DNA of 64,000 nt from Smittia aterrima (Eukaryota > Arthropoda > Insecta > Diptera > Chironomidae): the NCBI GenBank assembly GCA_033063855.1, contig CP093831.1, forward strand, positions 26,040,001 through 26,104,000, read 5' to 3'. Of this stretch, positions 33,351 through 45,581 are shown piece after piece. How positions within the stretch are numbered: the first letter of the stretch is position 1; each line of letters opens with the position of its first letter. The notes below the pieces were generated by a model. That model was not told where the DNA came from, made no database searches, and saw only the letters and a list, made by a program, of their open reading frames with translations. Position numbers and translations under genes: made by a program.

Positions 33351-33793
33351 TCAGTCTCGACTTAGAAATATTTCAGTTGAAAACTCCCAGACAGATCCTT
33401 CGAAAACCATAAAAGAATGTTGTGCCGACGGGGTCAAGTAATTCGACCCGGAAAGAGAGACGAAGCCTCCTTGGTATCCGGAGATGTTGTGTAGCAATTT
33501 GTGAAACATGTGATTTGACGTCGAGTTGAAATTGGAACTTCCAGAAACGTTTAGAGATGATTTACGTCTGAGTTTAATCTTTAAATGTCCACTTGACGAT
33601 TCGCCCGGATATTTGTCGTCTGCTGAAGACGTGACAAAGGCTTCTCCATCTGCATCAACTTCAAGCAAAACATTATGCAACCAACAACTCCAAGGCTGAG
33701 GCGGCAAGTCTTCAAAACCTTCCCGAAACAAACAAAACTCTCCAGCCGTGTTCTTCGTCTTTGATTCTTTGTTTGCCTCCTTCCACAGAGGAT
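33351..33793 (-). CDS. possible exon of an unidentified gene, or fragment
   Basis: Open - strand frame of about 147 codons without an early ATG; it could begin at an acceptor-like site (gtgtgag, before 33793) with DPLWKEANKESK and reads through FEDLPPQPWSCWLHNV, LLEVDADGEAF and HLKIKLRRKSSLNVSGSS. Base composition is richer in G+C than its surroundings and the amino-acid pattern looks like real protein, but I cannot name it or find flanking exons. It directly follows repeat B', so it may be a displaced exon fragment. Confidence 0.35.
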
Positions 33794-36430
33794 CTCACAC
33801 AAAAATTTTCCTTCCAATTAGATCTCACAAATATTGAAGGAGTTTAATTTGTTGCTAATCACAAAACTCACTCGCACTTTAAATTTCAAGGGTTTCTGAA
33901 CTCCAAACACCGAAGCGCTAGGTAATTGCTGCTTTCAAGATTGTTTAAGCTTTCAGTTAGTAGTCAATAAAATTCAAATGATCGGCAACTCATGAAAGAG
34001 CGCAATCTTCTCGTTCTCTCGGCATCTTCGTCTACTTTACAACGTCGCTGTAGATTTTAGCGAGAGCAGCCAACATCGAGTAATGAAGCTACCGGTTGAT
34101 GATTGCTTTTATTGCAGTTCATCATCAAATGCCGCGGAAGAGATCGAAGAGGGAATTTGTTTAAAAGCAAATCATTATTCATCGCTTCTGTTTCTTTCGA
34201 CGTTTAATTAAAAACTTGTGTTTTCCACTCTTGGCGAGCGCTGATAAAATCAAAAGACTTTTATGATTGTCCATCATAATGTGCTAATTGAATTTTGAAA
34301 CTTGAATTTTTTTTATTACGAATCGATCTTTTTAGAATTTGAGAATGATTCACGTGATGATCGACTCAATTGAAGAAACAGGTTGAAGCTCAGTTGACGT
34401 TCATAATCTCTTGATCGTTATTAATTGAGGACACGAATAAACAAACACATGGTCGAATATTTAACAGAGATCGTCCTTGTTTCCTTTGCGTAAATAAATC
34501 TTCTGAACTTTAAATAATCTGCGGGGTGTCATAAAAAGATTGAATAAATATTTTGACTTCATCAACAGTTATTTACAACAGCTTTGCCTCGTTTCGCTTC
34601 TGCGAAGTGTTAAATGGGAGGGTGAACGAACGAAGGGTCTGAGCGATGTTCACTTTCATGTCTAGCATGGGATAATTGAGACAATCAAAATATTATTTCT
34701 CGCATCAGGAGCGATAAACTCGCTTTGATTTATCGGCTCGACTCGCCTTGACATCAGACGAATGAATTTTTCATGTAATCACATTCCGATCGAGATATCA
34801 GTTTAATTGTTGTTTATTGTGACTCTGCGAAAGCTTTATTGCCATGACACGAGCAATGATTTTACATGCATGATTGGCGAATTAAATGCTGTTCGGCTTG
34901 AATCGATTTATCGTCCGATTCGACCAGTAATTAAGTTCCGTTTATGGTCAGTTCTCAGTTATCACTGAGGGTTGCATGTGTCATTGCAGATTTTGTGTGG
35001 AAATATTTCGGAAATTTCGAATTTGATTCGGTCACTTTCCATGAACTTGAACCGCAGTTTGAAGTCTCTGTGATCATGAGAATCGTCGGATTGATAATTT
35101 CTCATAAAAACAAGAAAATTACGAACTGACTTTGAATTCATTTGTTGGCTGATCTGATAAAAACTTCATTTTATTTCTGCTCATCCATTCTCTTCTTTTA
35201 TCTCCATGATGATCATTTATGAGAAGTGAAGGAAAGTTTTTGATTAAGCGAAGTTTCTTTCGATGGATTTCCATCAATTTATCAAGCTCTTCCCTCTTCG
35301 TCGATGAGTTTTCTCCATGACAACGAAGGAAATCCTGCAATCTCTCAAACCAAGAACGTAATTATTGGAAATCGTAAAAGAAATCTTTCGTTTCACGCAA
35401 CACATCTCAATAAAACCATTAGCATGGCCACAATAAACTTTTTCAGTCTAAAAACATTATTTTTCCTAAGTCATTACTATTGCCTGTTAGATCATAAACG
35501 TTGCATCATTGCTTTGCGTTTTTAAAGCCGCAAATGGGAGAGAAATGTAAGTTACGTCGAGTTCAATATTTTGAAACTAAAAAAAAACTTTTCTTCTTTT
35601 TTTACGACGCAATTTTTAAATTTCCCTTCTCATCCCTAACGAGGGTTTTATTGCGGAACAACTCAAGGCGGAGATCTAAGCCAAATCTTTCGACTTAAAC
35701 ACTCAAACAAATATTTAAATTGTTTAATTCAAGTTCACGAGAAGAAACCAGAACACAATTTGATTACGAAAAGAAAAGAATGAAAGCATAAAATTCAATG
35801 TAAGCTCTTGCTCGGCAAAGCGCAATCATTTCCTCAGCAGCAGGATCTCATATTAAAAAGGTTAGCAATAAAATCTATTTTTTATGTTTTTCTTTCGACA
35901 AACGACAGCTTTTGCAGATTGGAACACGAATAAAAGTCATTACCCGACGAGCCATTCGTGCAGGAGGAAACGAAATGTGAGAGAGAGATAGCGACGACAA
36001 ATTGATTTCCCTAAAGGATACAAAAATGAATAAAGAATGGATTTTTCATAGCGCAATGTTGTCGCTTCCTTCTTTCAATTGAAAGGAAATTTCATGCATA
36101 AAGCAAACTACAAAACTTCTCATGCATTCATAGAACTTCTAAATATTCATTGGTTGAGAGGGAGAAACACTTTCATCGTCTTTGATTCATCGGGATTCTC
36201 TCGAATGATTTTCTGTGATGATGGCAACCAAGCGAGGGGAGAATTGAACGGTAAAAATAGAAATCTCTCGACTCCCGAAGACATTTAAAGAAGAAAATGG
36301 CTTTGAGTGGAAGGAAAATTTGTCTGCAGTAAATCTTTTCTGTTGAAAAATGCAATGATAGGAAATAAATAAAAGTTCTAAAGAAAACACGAATAAATTA
36401 TTTGGAGACTCAAACATTCTCAACCACAAA
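33794..36430. promoter_or_regulatory. large non-coding region, probably eve 3' regulatory DNA
   Basis: No gene supported on either strand. A short stretch at about 34598-34660 (gcgaagtgttaaatgggagg ... gttcactttcatg) resembles part of repeat A (21333-21370), a degraded fragment. Many TAAT and Caudal-like sites, but no single motif decisive. Confidence 0.35.
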
Positions 36431-36930
36431 TCAATTTAGCGTTGGCGACATCAATTATCGTTGAATTAAAATCTTTTGTGTGGAAATTGCGAGTGAAAAT
36501 CTCTCGGCAATAAATCCAATGAATGTTTAAATGTGCAGCGACATGAGAATGACTTCGTCCACCCTCGCATTTCAAACGAAATTAATTGTCGTTCGACCGC
36601 TGTTTTGAAACTTCACACTCTCAATCGACAATCGAATTATCTGGAGAAAATATTTTGATGCAAACATGTCAATTTGTGGAAGCAGAGAACTCTTCATGCT
36701 CAGCGACGACTTAAAGCTTCACAATCATTTCGACAAGGCAACAAATCATTTCCCTCTGAGCTTCAGTAGCTCAATATGTGGTTTATGTCCGTCTTCGAAT
36801 TCGCTTCATAGAAACGCGTCATAAAGTCGTGAAAGGAATTTTCAGAAGATCGAGAGAATGTCAAGCTGCGCAAAGTCGATGTTTGTTTATGACAACACAT
36901 TGAACCATGAAGCCATTAGTGACAAAACGA
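36431..36930 (+). repeat. diverged third copy of A' and its right flank
   Basis: 36439-36600 resembles 31458-31660 (gacatcaattatcgtt, aaatcttttgtgtggaaat, aataaatccaatgaa, tgtttaaatgtgcag, gtccaccctcgcattt) with many indels; 36661-36930 resembles 32331-32575 (caaacatgtcaatttgt, tatgtggttta, agatcgagagaa, gcaaagtcgatgtttat). Same orientation and order as the 31-32.6 kb copy, so this is an older duplication of A' plus flank. Confidence 0.65.
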
Positions 36931-38917
36931 TCCTTTCCCTTCGTTTGTTGCTTTCGGTGTTTCACAATGTCGTAAAGCAAAACATCTTCTGGTTAAGTAA
37001 ATAATCGCTTTAAACCGAAGAGAATTTCGCAGCAGAAGCTTTGTCTCTGGCTGCCAAATATTTCTTTGCACCTCATTTTCATGCTCTGGTGACGATTTGA
37101 CATCTCAATCTTTCACGGAGGGAGCTCAGTTCAGAAGCAAAATCGTGGCAGGTACAAGCGAGAATAAAAATTCTGATTCTTTCATTTTGAAATGTGTTTG
37201 AGTTATTTTTATCTCTCTCGTCGTTCGTCGTCGTTCGTCTCCCCTCCTTCGAGATATCATGAAAAATCATTCACTCAATTATGTCGCTAACTAATGCTTT
37301 GTGGGATGTTTTAGTGGAAACTTAGCGAGTTTCAAGTTGTTAATGCATTTTAAATTGACATTAAACAATGAAATGGAACAATTTGTGGAGATGAATTATG
37401 TTCTGGGAAGTAATAACAACTTGGAACGGAAAGTGTCGTTTAATCAAATCCAGAAATCAATGTCGATGTTGACACGATGAGAAACTACAGGAGCAGCGCA
37501 ATGCGGTTACCGCAAACAGTTCGAATCTTCCAGGAATGTTCTCACTAAAACGATGAGAGAGATCCTTGGGGCCAAGGAAGAAATATTTTCTGAAAAAGAC
37601 CCGCAATCAAGTCGTATAAAGTAATAAAATCATTTCTTCAGAGAATGAGAAAGAAATCCTCGCATCAAGGTCATTATTGTGGGTGCCATAAAGAAACCAC
37701 TTTGATCCGAGACTTCAATCGACGGTACAAATTCAATTTAGCTTCTGATTTCTTTCATTTCCATTATCGTGCCCCTAAAATATCTTTCAATACAATTCAC
37801 ACCATTCGCTCGTCTTTCTTTTGAACTGAATGCGAGTTGCTTAGTGGATCGAATACGTGTGACTCGCTTGGTGGGCCTTACGCCCGCGTTATGAATAATT
37901 TTTCATTCATTTTCGAAGTCATAAACTCGGAAATTATTTTCCTCGTCTCGACGATTCATTCATGAAAAAAAAAAGAATTTATTTGTAAAACACACAAGAG
38001 GCACAATAATGATTCCTGAGCTGTTCTCCCTTCTCGTTCATGTGAAGAATTATGACGAATGACGATTGAGAGTCTTAGATTTACATAAAAGAAATCCCAA
38101 TCATCAAGAGATGAGTCAAATTTATTCATCAGCAGATCTTTAATAATGGTTTTGTCTTTGAAAGCTCCGCTTTAATCTTTTCGCCTTCGCGAGGTGTAAA
38201 AACCGAAAGAGACTTTAACAATGGCGCTTTATTCATGTGAAATCATTGAGTTTTACGAGTTATTTGCTAAAATTATTACGACAGCAACAAAAAGTCGTGA
38301 AAGTCGATGCTGATGAAACATCAAGAGAAGAGCGAATGCGTCGAGAAACTTCCTGCCTGCGTAACTGATAATAATTTTTCATGATTAAATCATAAACGAG
38401 CGAGAGCTTGATGTCTCATGAGAGTTCACAAGCGAGCGAACATAAAATCCCTTTTTCAAGTTTTTTTCTTTTACCTTCGAAGCGTTAAGCAAAATTCATA
38501 ATCCCCTTTGCATTGTTATCGCCTCCTTTGAACTAATTTAATTTTCTACCAGAAAATAATGAAGACGATGAGGAGAGAAGCGAGAGCGAGGATCTGGTTA
38601 CGGGAAAGGAAATTGCGCAAATAAAGTGAAGAAAATTATTACACAAATTAAAATTAATAATGTTTCGTTGCTTCGCTCTTTTCCTTGACTCTCGACGAAG
38701 AAAAGGTGGAAATTTAATCAAACTCGGGTGATGCATTGAAGATTTTCCGATGGTGAGCTCTGGGATTATCATGGATCCAATCATTGGCGTTCATTGAACG
38801 GAAGAGAAAGATTTTTCAATTTATTATTCATGAAGCGACCGATGAGGATGATTTTTCTTGTAAAAAAGTTTTTGCTTTATTTGATAAAATATGCGTTCAC
38901 GTTGCTTAACAGGAAAG
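36931..38917. promoter_or_regulatory. non-coding region between eve domain and DHFR
   Basis: No gene supported. 37605-37680 (caatcaagtcgtataaagta ... caaggtcattattgtgg) echoes 23405-23490 upstream of eve. The remainder shows nothing I can assign. Confidence 0.35.
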
Positions 38918-39534
38918 TTAGACTTTCTCGTAGATTTGATAAAGATATTTGATTCCGTTTTCTTCTTGAACTTCGCTCGGCATGTCGACGTCGTCATTTG
39001 GAATGAGTTTGAATCCGTCGGGAATGTTTGGGAAGAAAGCGTCGCAATCGAATGTCGCCATGATTTTCGTGAAGTAGACGCGATGACATTGAGGAGATTC
39101 CATTGCTTCCTTGTAAACGGAATGACCTCCAACGATCCAGACGTTCTCGATCTGCTGTTTAATCTCTGGCTCGCTAATCTTTTGAAGAGCTTCGCTCATG
39201 CTTTTAGCGACGATGACATCTAATGGAAACTCGTACTTCTCTGGTTCACTTGTGAGAACGATGTTGAGTCGTTCGGGAAGTGGTCGCTTGCTCTCAGGAA
39301 CTCCGAAATACGTTTTCCTTCCCATGATCACAACATTCTTCTTCGTTGGGTCGGTAAGCTTTTTCGTTTGTCGAGAGAAATGCTTCAGTTCATTCCTAAA
39401 ATATAAACAATTAATAAAAGAAACTTCTTGTAGAAGTTTTCTACTTACTTGAGCTTCCAAGGAAGATCTCCTTGCTTCCCGATTCCTAAGTTCTCGCAAG
39501 CCGCTACAATTAAATTCAATTTAAACGTTTTCAT
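38918..39534 (-). CDS. Dhfr: dihydrofolate reductase
   Basis: Two exons: 39449-39534 and 38918-39395 (564 nt, 187 aa, normal for eukaryotic DHFR). It reduces dihydrofolate to tetrahydrofolate with NADPH for thymidylate and purine synthesis. Visible motifs: LIVAACENLGIGKQGDLPWKL (Met20-loop region with the catalytic acid at the usual place after the DLPWKL block), VVIMGRKTYFGVPE (cofactor and substrate binding), PLPERLNIVLTS, and VWIVGGHSVYKEA (NADPH glycine pair). The position that is Glu30 in vertebrate enzymes falls in NELKHFSR after the intron. The intron splits Lys after LPWKL. Divergent from the zinc-finger gene about 1 kb away. Confidence 0.96.
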
Positions 39535-40512
39535 CGCTCTAATCTCTTGACTTCCTTCTTATGATTGAAGACAGTTGTAAACGAATCGACTTCAAATGAT
39601 AAGAGACTTATAAAATAAGAAACAATAAAAGTAATCAGAAGATTCGTTAGAGAGATGATTCAAGAGATTGAGCATTTGGGACATTATTGAAGGGCTTTTC
39701 TCCGGTGGAAATGTTTTTCATTAATTAAGAGACTTAAGCTGATTAGAGAGGAATTTAATTACATAATTCTTGAGTTACTTTATGATAAGTTAACTCACTG
39801 AAGTTTTAGAGCTTTCCCTGTTTATGTTAAACAACATTTCTCACTTCCTTCGCATGAAAGCCCTAAAAACATAAACACAGATCATTCAATAAAAAAATGC
39901 GTCGTTCAATGAAAGAATCTTAGTTTGTGCCCTGCTTTATATTAGAATTCTCTTTTACAAAAGCATGTTAGTTAAAGTATGAATCAAACTTGGTGAAATA
40001 AGAAGACTTCTATTTGCGTAATTGATTACAAAGCAAGGTAGATACTGTCACCAGCTAGAGCGACTTCAAAGCATCAACAATATCCTTTGCGTTAAAGGAT
40101 ATTTCCCAAGTAAATTTGAATCCTTCTCGAGTGAAGAAAATTAAATTTCTAAAATGGCTTTTTCTTCGATTTAACCTGCAAAGCGTAAGATTGATCGTCA
40201 CGTAATCGCGCTAATTAAAATCGCAAAGCCCGAATCCACAAAAGGCCGGGTTCCTCGAAAGCTCAAGCTCAATCAAAACAGAATTATCTCACTTCTCTGG
40301 ATTTAATTTCAAACAGAAATGAAAAATCAATAATTACTAGAATTTAATTTGGTCTCTTTGGAGAATCTTGTGGGTGGATGATTTTTCATTGTCGTCTCAT
40401 TTTCTTCGCTTGTGTCACACGGATTATGATTGTTTATTGACATTTTGCTTTGTTTTTGTAGGGAAAAAATCTGATTAAATGCATTAAGCTGAATTAAAGC
40501 GAAAATTGTACA
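39535..40512. other. divergent spacer DHFR / zinc-finger gene
   Basis: No gene. Contains a short palindrome atatcctttgcgttaaaggatat at about 40080-40102. A likely acceptor tttttgtag (about 40460) upstream of the zinc-finger start suggests a 5' UTR intron. Confidence 0.35.
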
Positions 40513-43092
40513 ATGGAAGTTCAATCGCCTCAGAGTGTGCAAATCAATTTCAACAACAAAATCATTACGTTGCATAACGTAACGATCGTCAAAAACCCGA
40601 AGATCATCACCATCGATGCAACTCAATATTCGAATTTCTTGAAGAACTCGCCAGTGAAGTTAAACAATGCAGCAGCGACGGCGACGCCAGTGAAGCTTCA
40701 AATACAGCAAGCGAGCAAGTCTCCAGCGAATCAACAGAATGTCACGTTCAAGACGAATCCAATTGTGCTTAATCAGACTCCAGTTATCAAGCAAATGTCT
40801 CAGAAACTCTCACCAGCGCAAGTCATTCGAGCGATCCAACCGAACAATGGAGTTTTACAATTTAAGACATCGCCAAAAATTGTTGTGTCAACAGCATCAG
40901 CTGTGAACTCTTTTAGGCTTCAGACGTTTCCGATTAAGACTCAACAAACTGTCATCATCAGCCCACCGAAGGTCAACAACTTTACTCCAATGAAATTTCA
41001 AATTAAATCTCAAGAAGCTCAAATTTCGACCGCGAACATAATTTCAAAGGTTCCAACTATTCCGACAACACCAACAACGATTTTACAGTCAAGCGCATGT
41101 CAACCTGAGGCAAAGAAATTAACTGCAGCTCCCACGAAAGTTATCATATCACCTCCTAACAAAAACAAGGTCAGTCCTTGTGTAAATACACCGCCAGAAG
41201 CGAAGCGAGCATGTGTAAAGATCGGATTTCCTTGTTTCTGTTGCGACAAAGTCTTCGAGGATTCCACAATTTTGGTTCAGCATTTGCGTCTTAAATATCC
41301 TGAAGCAAGACGACCCAGTAAAGAGTTCAAATATCCATGTTTCTGCTGTGATGAATCATTTGATGATTCTACAGTTCTTGTAGCTCACTTGAAACAAAAT
41401 CACGCAGAATCTGTAGCATCACCGGTTAAAACAAAGCCAGAAACAATTGCACCAGTTAAAACAAAGATTGTTGAGAAACAAGTGAAGATTAAACCTGAAC
41501 CAGTAAAGAAGACATCAGCTGTTTCAGTTATCACATCAACTCCAGTTAAGATGGACACTCCAAGCATTAGGAAAGAGATTCCTAAGACAAACGAAGCTCC
41601 AAGTGAAGAGTCAGACGCTGGCGACGATGATGAAAGCGAAGTTAATGATCTCATAATGGATTTAGAGGATACACAAGACACTGAGATGTCGCGGAGCGAG
41701 ACTCCTGAATCTCCTGAGTTCGAAGAACATGTTCCCACCGAGAAAACTTCAGAGAAGTCTGAATCATCGTTTGATGGCGATTTCGATTACGAGAACTATG
41801 AGTACTCAAGCATAATGGAACCAATCTGTGAACTCAGCTGCGAAGACGATTCTGGAGATGAAATTCAAAATGAAAACGAAGCAATGAGACTTTATCGTGA
41901 AGCAATGGAAGTTAATTATCAACAGAACGGAATCAAGAAACGTGGGCGACGAAAACAGAAGAAAATGAAACCTTTGTTATTAAATACTTCGTTGAATGGA
42001 ATTCTCGCTGGTCTTCTAGAAAACTCAATAAAAGTTCCGCCGGGTCCTGGACGTGGTCGCAGGAAAGAAATCAACGAGCAGGAACTAGAAATGGATCGGA
42101 GCAATGGAATGTGTCTCTTCAGCTGTAACAAATGTGATGAATCTTTCAAATATGCTGGTGACCTTGCAAAACATGTTCGTTCGCATACAATCAGCTCTCC
42201 ATATCAATGCTCCATCTGCCAACGGAAATTCACACACATCGGAAGTCTCAACACTCATCTCAGAATTCACAGTGGCGAGCGTCCTTATAAAGTAAGTTTT
42301 TTATTTCAAAATTTCTTTGTCAACTCTCTAAACTTTTTATTCTTTTTAGTGCAACCAATGCGACAAGAGTTTCACGCAATCAAACTCTTTGATGGTCCAC
42401 GTCAAATCACATCTCTCTAACAAGCCCTTCCAATGTCATCAATGCAACAAAGGCTTCCTAAACGCATCGAGTTTAGCGCAACACACAAAAACTCACACAG
42501 GGCCGACGACAGTAACTTGTCCGATCGATAGTTGTGGCAAGGACTTCCGTGATAAGAATTTGTTAGAAGAGCACATGCAAATACATCGACAGTCGATGCT
42601 CTATCAATGCTCGCTATGCTCAGAAAAGTTTGAACAAAGCTGCTTACTCGTGCAGCATGTTAAATCGCACATTGGCGATAAGCCATTCCAGGTAAAATTT
42701 ATTGCTTTCCATTCATTGCGAAATGTTTAATTCTCTTTATCGTTTTAGTGCAATCAATGCGGCAAATGCTTTACTCAACCTGGTAGCTTGAATACTCATC
42801 TAAGAATCCACACTGGAGAAAAACCATTCGAGTGTAACATCTGTGGAAAGAAATTTACGCAAGCGTCAAGCTTAAGTGTTCATATGAAGGTGAGAAACTC
42901 AAACTTCTTTGCTTTACAAGAATTGTTTTAACTGTTTCTTATAATTTCAAGGTACACGGTGAGAAAGAATTCAAATGCGTCATGGAGAACTGTAAAAAAT
43001 CTTACAGCCAAGAAGCTTATTTGAAGAAGCATATGTTGAAGCATATCGAAGCCACATTGAACGACGAGAACAACCAAATGTCACAGGAATGA
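40513..43092 (+). CDS. C2H2 zinc-finger protein, eleven fingers
   Basis: Four exons: 40513-42291, 42350-42691, 42749-42889, 42952-43092 (2403 nt, 800 aa), all in phase 0 and cutting zinc fingers at the first Cys. Residues 1-235 are Gln/Thr/Pro/Lys-rich and low complexity. Two adjacent, duplicated fingers follow at about 237-300 (FPCFCCDKVFEDSTILVQHL and YPCFCCDESFDDSTVLVAHL); the first lacks a proper final His (QHLRLKY). An acidic stretch (about 365-460) comes next, then nine fingers from about 535 to the C-terminus with TGEKP-like linkers (HSGERPY, HTGEKPF). Probably a nuclear sequence-specific DNA-binding regulator. Name not recognised; many insect ZNF genes look alike. Confidence 0.92.
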
Positions 43093-43684
43093 ACTATTCA
43101 AGGATCTCAATAACTAACTTCCAAAACAATTTGAAGGCTAAACATGGAAAATGCTTTGAAGCAGAGAATCAGTATTCATAGGTTGTAATTAGATTGGCTA
43201 CAAAAAAACTTCTCGAAAAACTACTTACGACGAAAAGAAATGCTCAAGATACGAGACGTTGTATCAAAACTAATTTAGATAAATGTAATTCTTGTCGCCA
43301 GTGTTCACAGAAACTCTAAATTTTGAGAGCTGTAATTGAATAATTTCTTAGACATCCGTTACTTTAATTCGAGTTTGCTTTTGTTGAGCTGTTTGTGACT
43401 TTAAGCTTTTAATTTCCTTTTTAATATTTTATAATTCAAGGCGATTCTTCCTTTTGAACAGAAATTTAAAGCAGCAGGTTGAATAAAAAAAAAGATTGTA
43501 CTTAAAACTGAGTTTTAAAAAAGTAATTGCAAACAAAGCTTTCAGATGCTCGATTCTCACAGAATGATTATTGGTCTCGAGTGTGCAACTAAAGCTTAAA
43601 ACTTTTTTTTTGCTTCGACAAACAAAGGATCAAAGCTTTTGTTTAGTTCTCTTTGAATAGTCCGGAAGCAAAGGAAGACAAGCG
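43093..43684. other. spacer, zinc-finger 3' UTR and receptor promoter
   Basis: No gene. Ends about 43665 with gaatagtccggaagcaaagg before the receptor start; no TATA seen. Confidence 0.35.
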
Positions 43685-45246
43685 ATGATTTCTTCAAGAC
43701 AAAGATTTAATGGAAAGATTCATCCGAGGACGTTTCTTTCTGTTAATGAAGCGAGGTCAGGAAATCAAGAAGGGAACGACAAAGCGAGGCAAACTGATGA
43801 CACTTTTCATTCCGCAATTGCGCCTGTGGCAGCTTTCGTACAATTTATCGCTTTGATGCCAGTTTTCGGGATTTCCCTCAAACATCCGAATCTTCTCGCC
43901 TTCAAATGGAAATCGTTTCGAGTGTTTTATACCCTCGCTCACATAACTTACGGAGTTTTTCTTTCGAGCTTTATGTTCATGCACATCTCGGAAGAAGGAA
44001 TTTCAGCAAAAAATATTGGTGAACGAGTGACGAATAATTTATGATAATTTCAATTTAATTTTGTCTTTTCAGTTGGTTTTGTGTTTTTCTCGTACACGAC
44101 AGTCTGCGCTATTGTGTTTCTTTTCATCGCGATGCAGTGGCCGAAGTTGATGAGGATTTGGACGGAAAAGGAAGATCGATTCATTCGCTTTCCTTACAAA
44201 CCTTTCGGGACAAGACTTTCAGTTAAAATCAGAGTCACTGCTGTTGTCGTATTTTTTCTAGCTTCAGCGGAGCATGCTCTCTTCATGGGCAACAACATTT
44301 ATAATTACAACGCACACGCCAGTCATTGCAATTGGACAATTGCGAAACCAGCAAATTATTTTCTTCAGCATCAATTTTGGTTTATCTTCAGCAAAATTAA
44401 ATTCTTTCTCCCTCTTGGAATATTTGTTGAGATGATGAACATTTCTTTTACTTTCGGTTGGAATTGTATGGAACTTTTCGTTATGATGGTCAGCTTTGGA
44501 CTGTGGACTCGCTTCTGGCAGATCAACCAACGACTTGATTTAATCAAAGGAAAAGTAAATCGACGAATTGAGAAAATTAATTTGTTATTGATTCGAATTT
44601 TCATAACAGATTGTTCCGGAGAAACTTTGGATCGAGATAAGAACGGATTACGTGATACTTTGTGAACTAATGGAAAAAGTTGATTACGAGTTGCGGTATT
44701 TGATTCTGCTGTCGAACCTGAACAATCTTTACTTCATTTGTTTCCAAATTTTAAATATTCATGAGTAGAACGTTGCGAATATGTTTCGTGAATATTTTAT
44801 TACAAATCATTTACTTTCAGTTCCCTTCCTTACACAATCAATTACGTTTACTTCTGGTATTCGTTGATTTATCTCTTCGGTCGAACATTAACCGCTCAAT
44901 ATCTGGCCGCGATGATTCATGAGGCGTCTAATTACCCTTTGTCCGTTCTCAACTCTGTTCCGTACGAAGGCTGGTGCATTGAGGTTCAACGATTCATTGA
45001 TCAGATAAGGAATCAAACGATGGCTTTCTCTGGACATAAATTCTTCTTTATTACGAGGAAAATGATTTCTGCTGTGAGGTCTTAACATTCTACCGATTTT
45101 CCGTTAAATATTCTTTTTTGTAGATGCTGGCAACAATTATCACTTACGAACTCGTTCTAATGCAGTTCGATAATGATCCGGATGAACAAGTCGACAAAGC
45201 TTTGAATGAAGATGATTGCTTTATTATAACAAATGAATTTGAATAA
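43685..45246 (+). CDS. gustatory receptor, sugar-receptor (Gr5a/Gr64) clade
   Basis: Five exons: 43685-44018, 44073-44554, 44610-44764, 44821-45073, 45124-45246 (1347 nt, 448 aa). Seven-transmembrane insect ligand-gated cation channel subunit of the 7tm_7 family. Clade features: N-terminal DTFHSAIAPVAAFVQFIALM, exon 3 VPEKLWIEIRTDYVILCELM and LLSNLNNLYFICFQILN, exon 4 GWCIEVQRFIDQI and MAFSGHKFFFITRKMISA, exon 5 MLATIITYELVLMQFD, the conserved TYELVL end of sugar receptors. The tail after that (DNDPDEQVDKA) is short and acidic. Expected in gustatory neurons; the ligand cannot be read. The gene is apparently intact. Confidence 0.9.
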
Positions 45247-45581
45247 AGATTTACCTTGACATGTATGCTCTGTATCTCTTTCTTTAATAATGCTCAATTT
45301 TTTTTACAGGCTCCAATACAGTTTGTTAAAAATTCTTAATGAAATCTACGATGACTATTCAAGATACTTGCAACAATTTTAAACTCGTCCTTATGGAGCT
45401 AATCTCAAGCTCATCACCTCAAGTAAAGATATGAATTTGAAACAAGATCGACTTGTATTGAAAAACTATCTGTCTCTCTTATTTTTCGTCTCTTTCTTTG
45501 ATCAAAACAAAAAGCTTAGTCATCGCGCGGCATAAAAATTATTATTATTCATTTGACAATTTTTTAAAATAAATTAAGAAT
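45247..45581. other. spacer, no gene
   Basis: Receptor 3' UTR and upstream sequence of the BTB gene. The last receptor bases (acaaatgaatttgaataaagattt) have a near copy at 46903-46927, just ahead of the decayed BTB copy. Confidence 0.4.
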
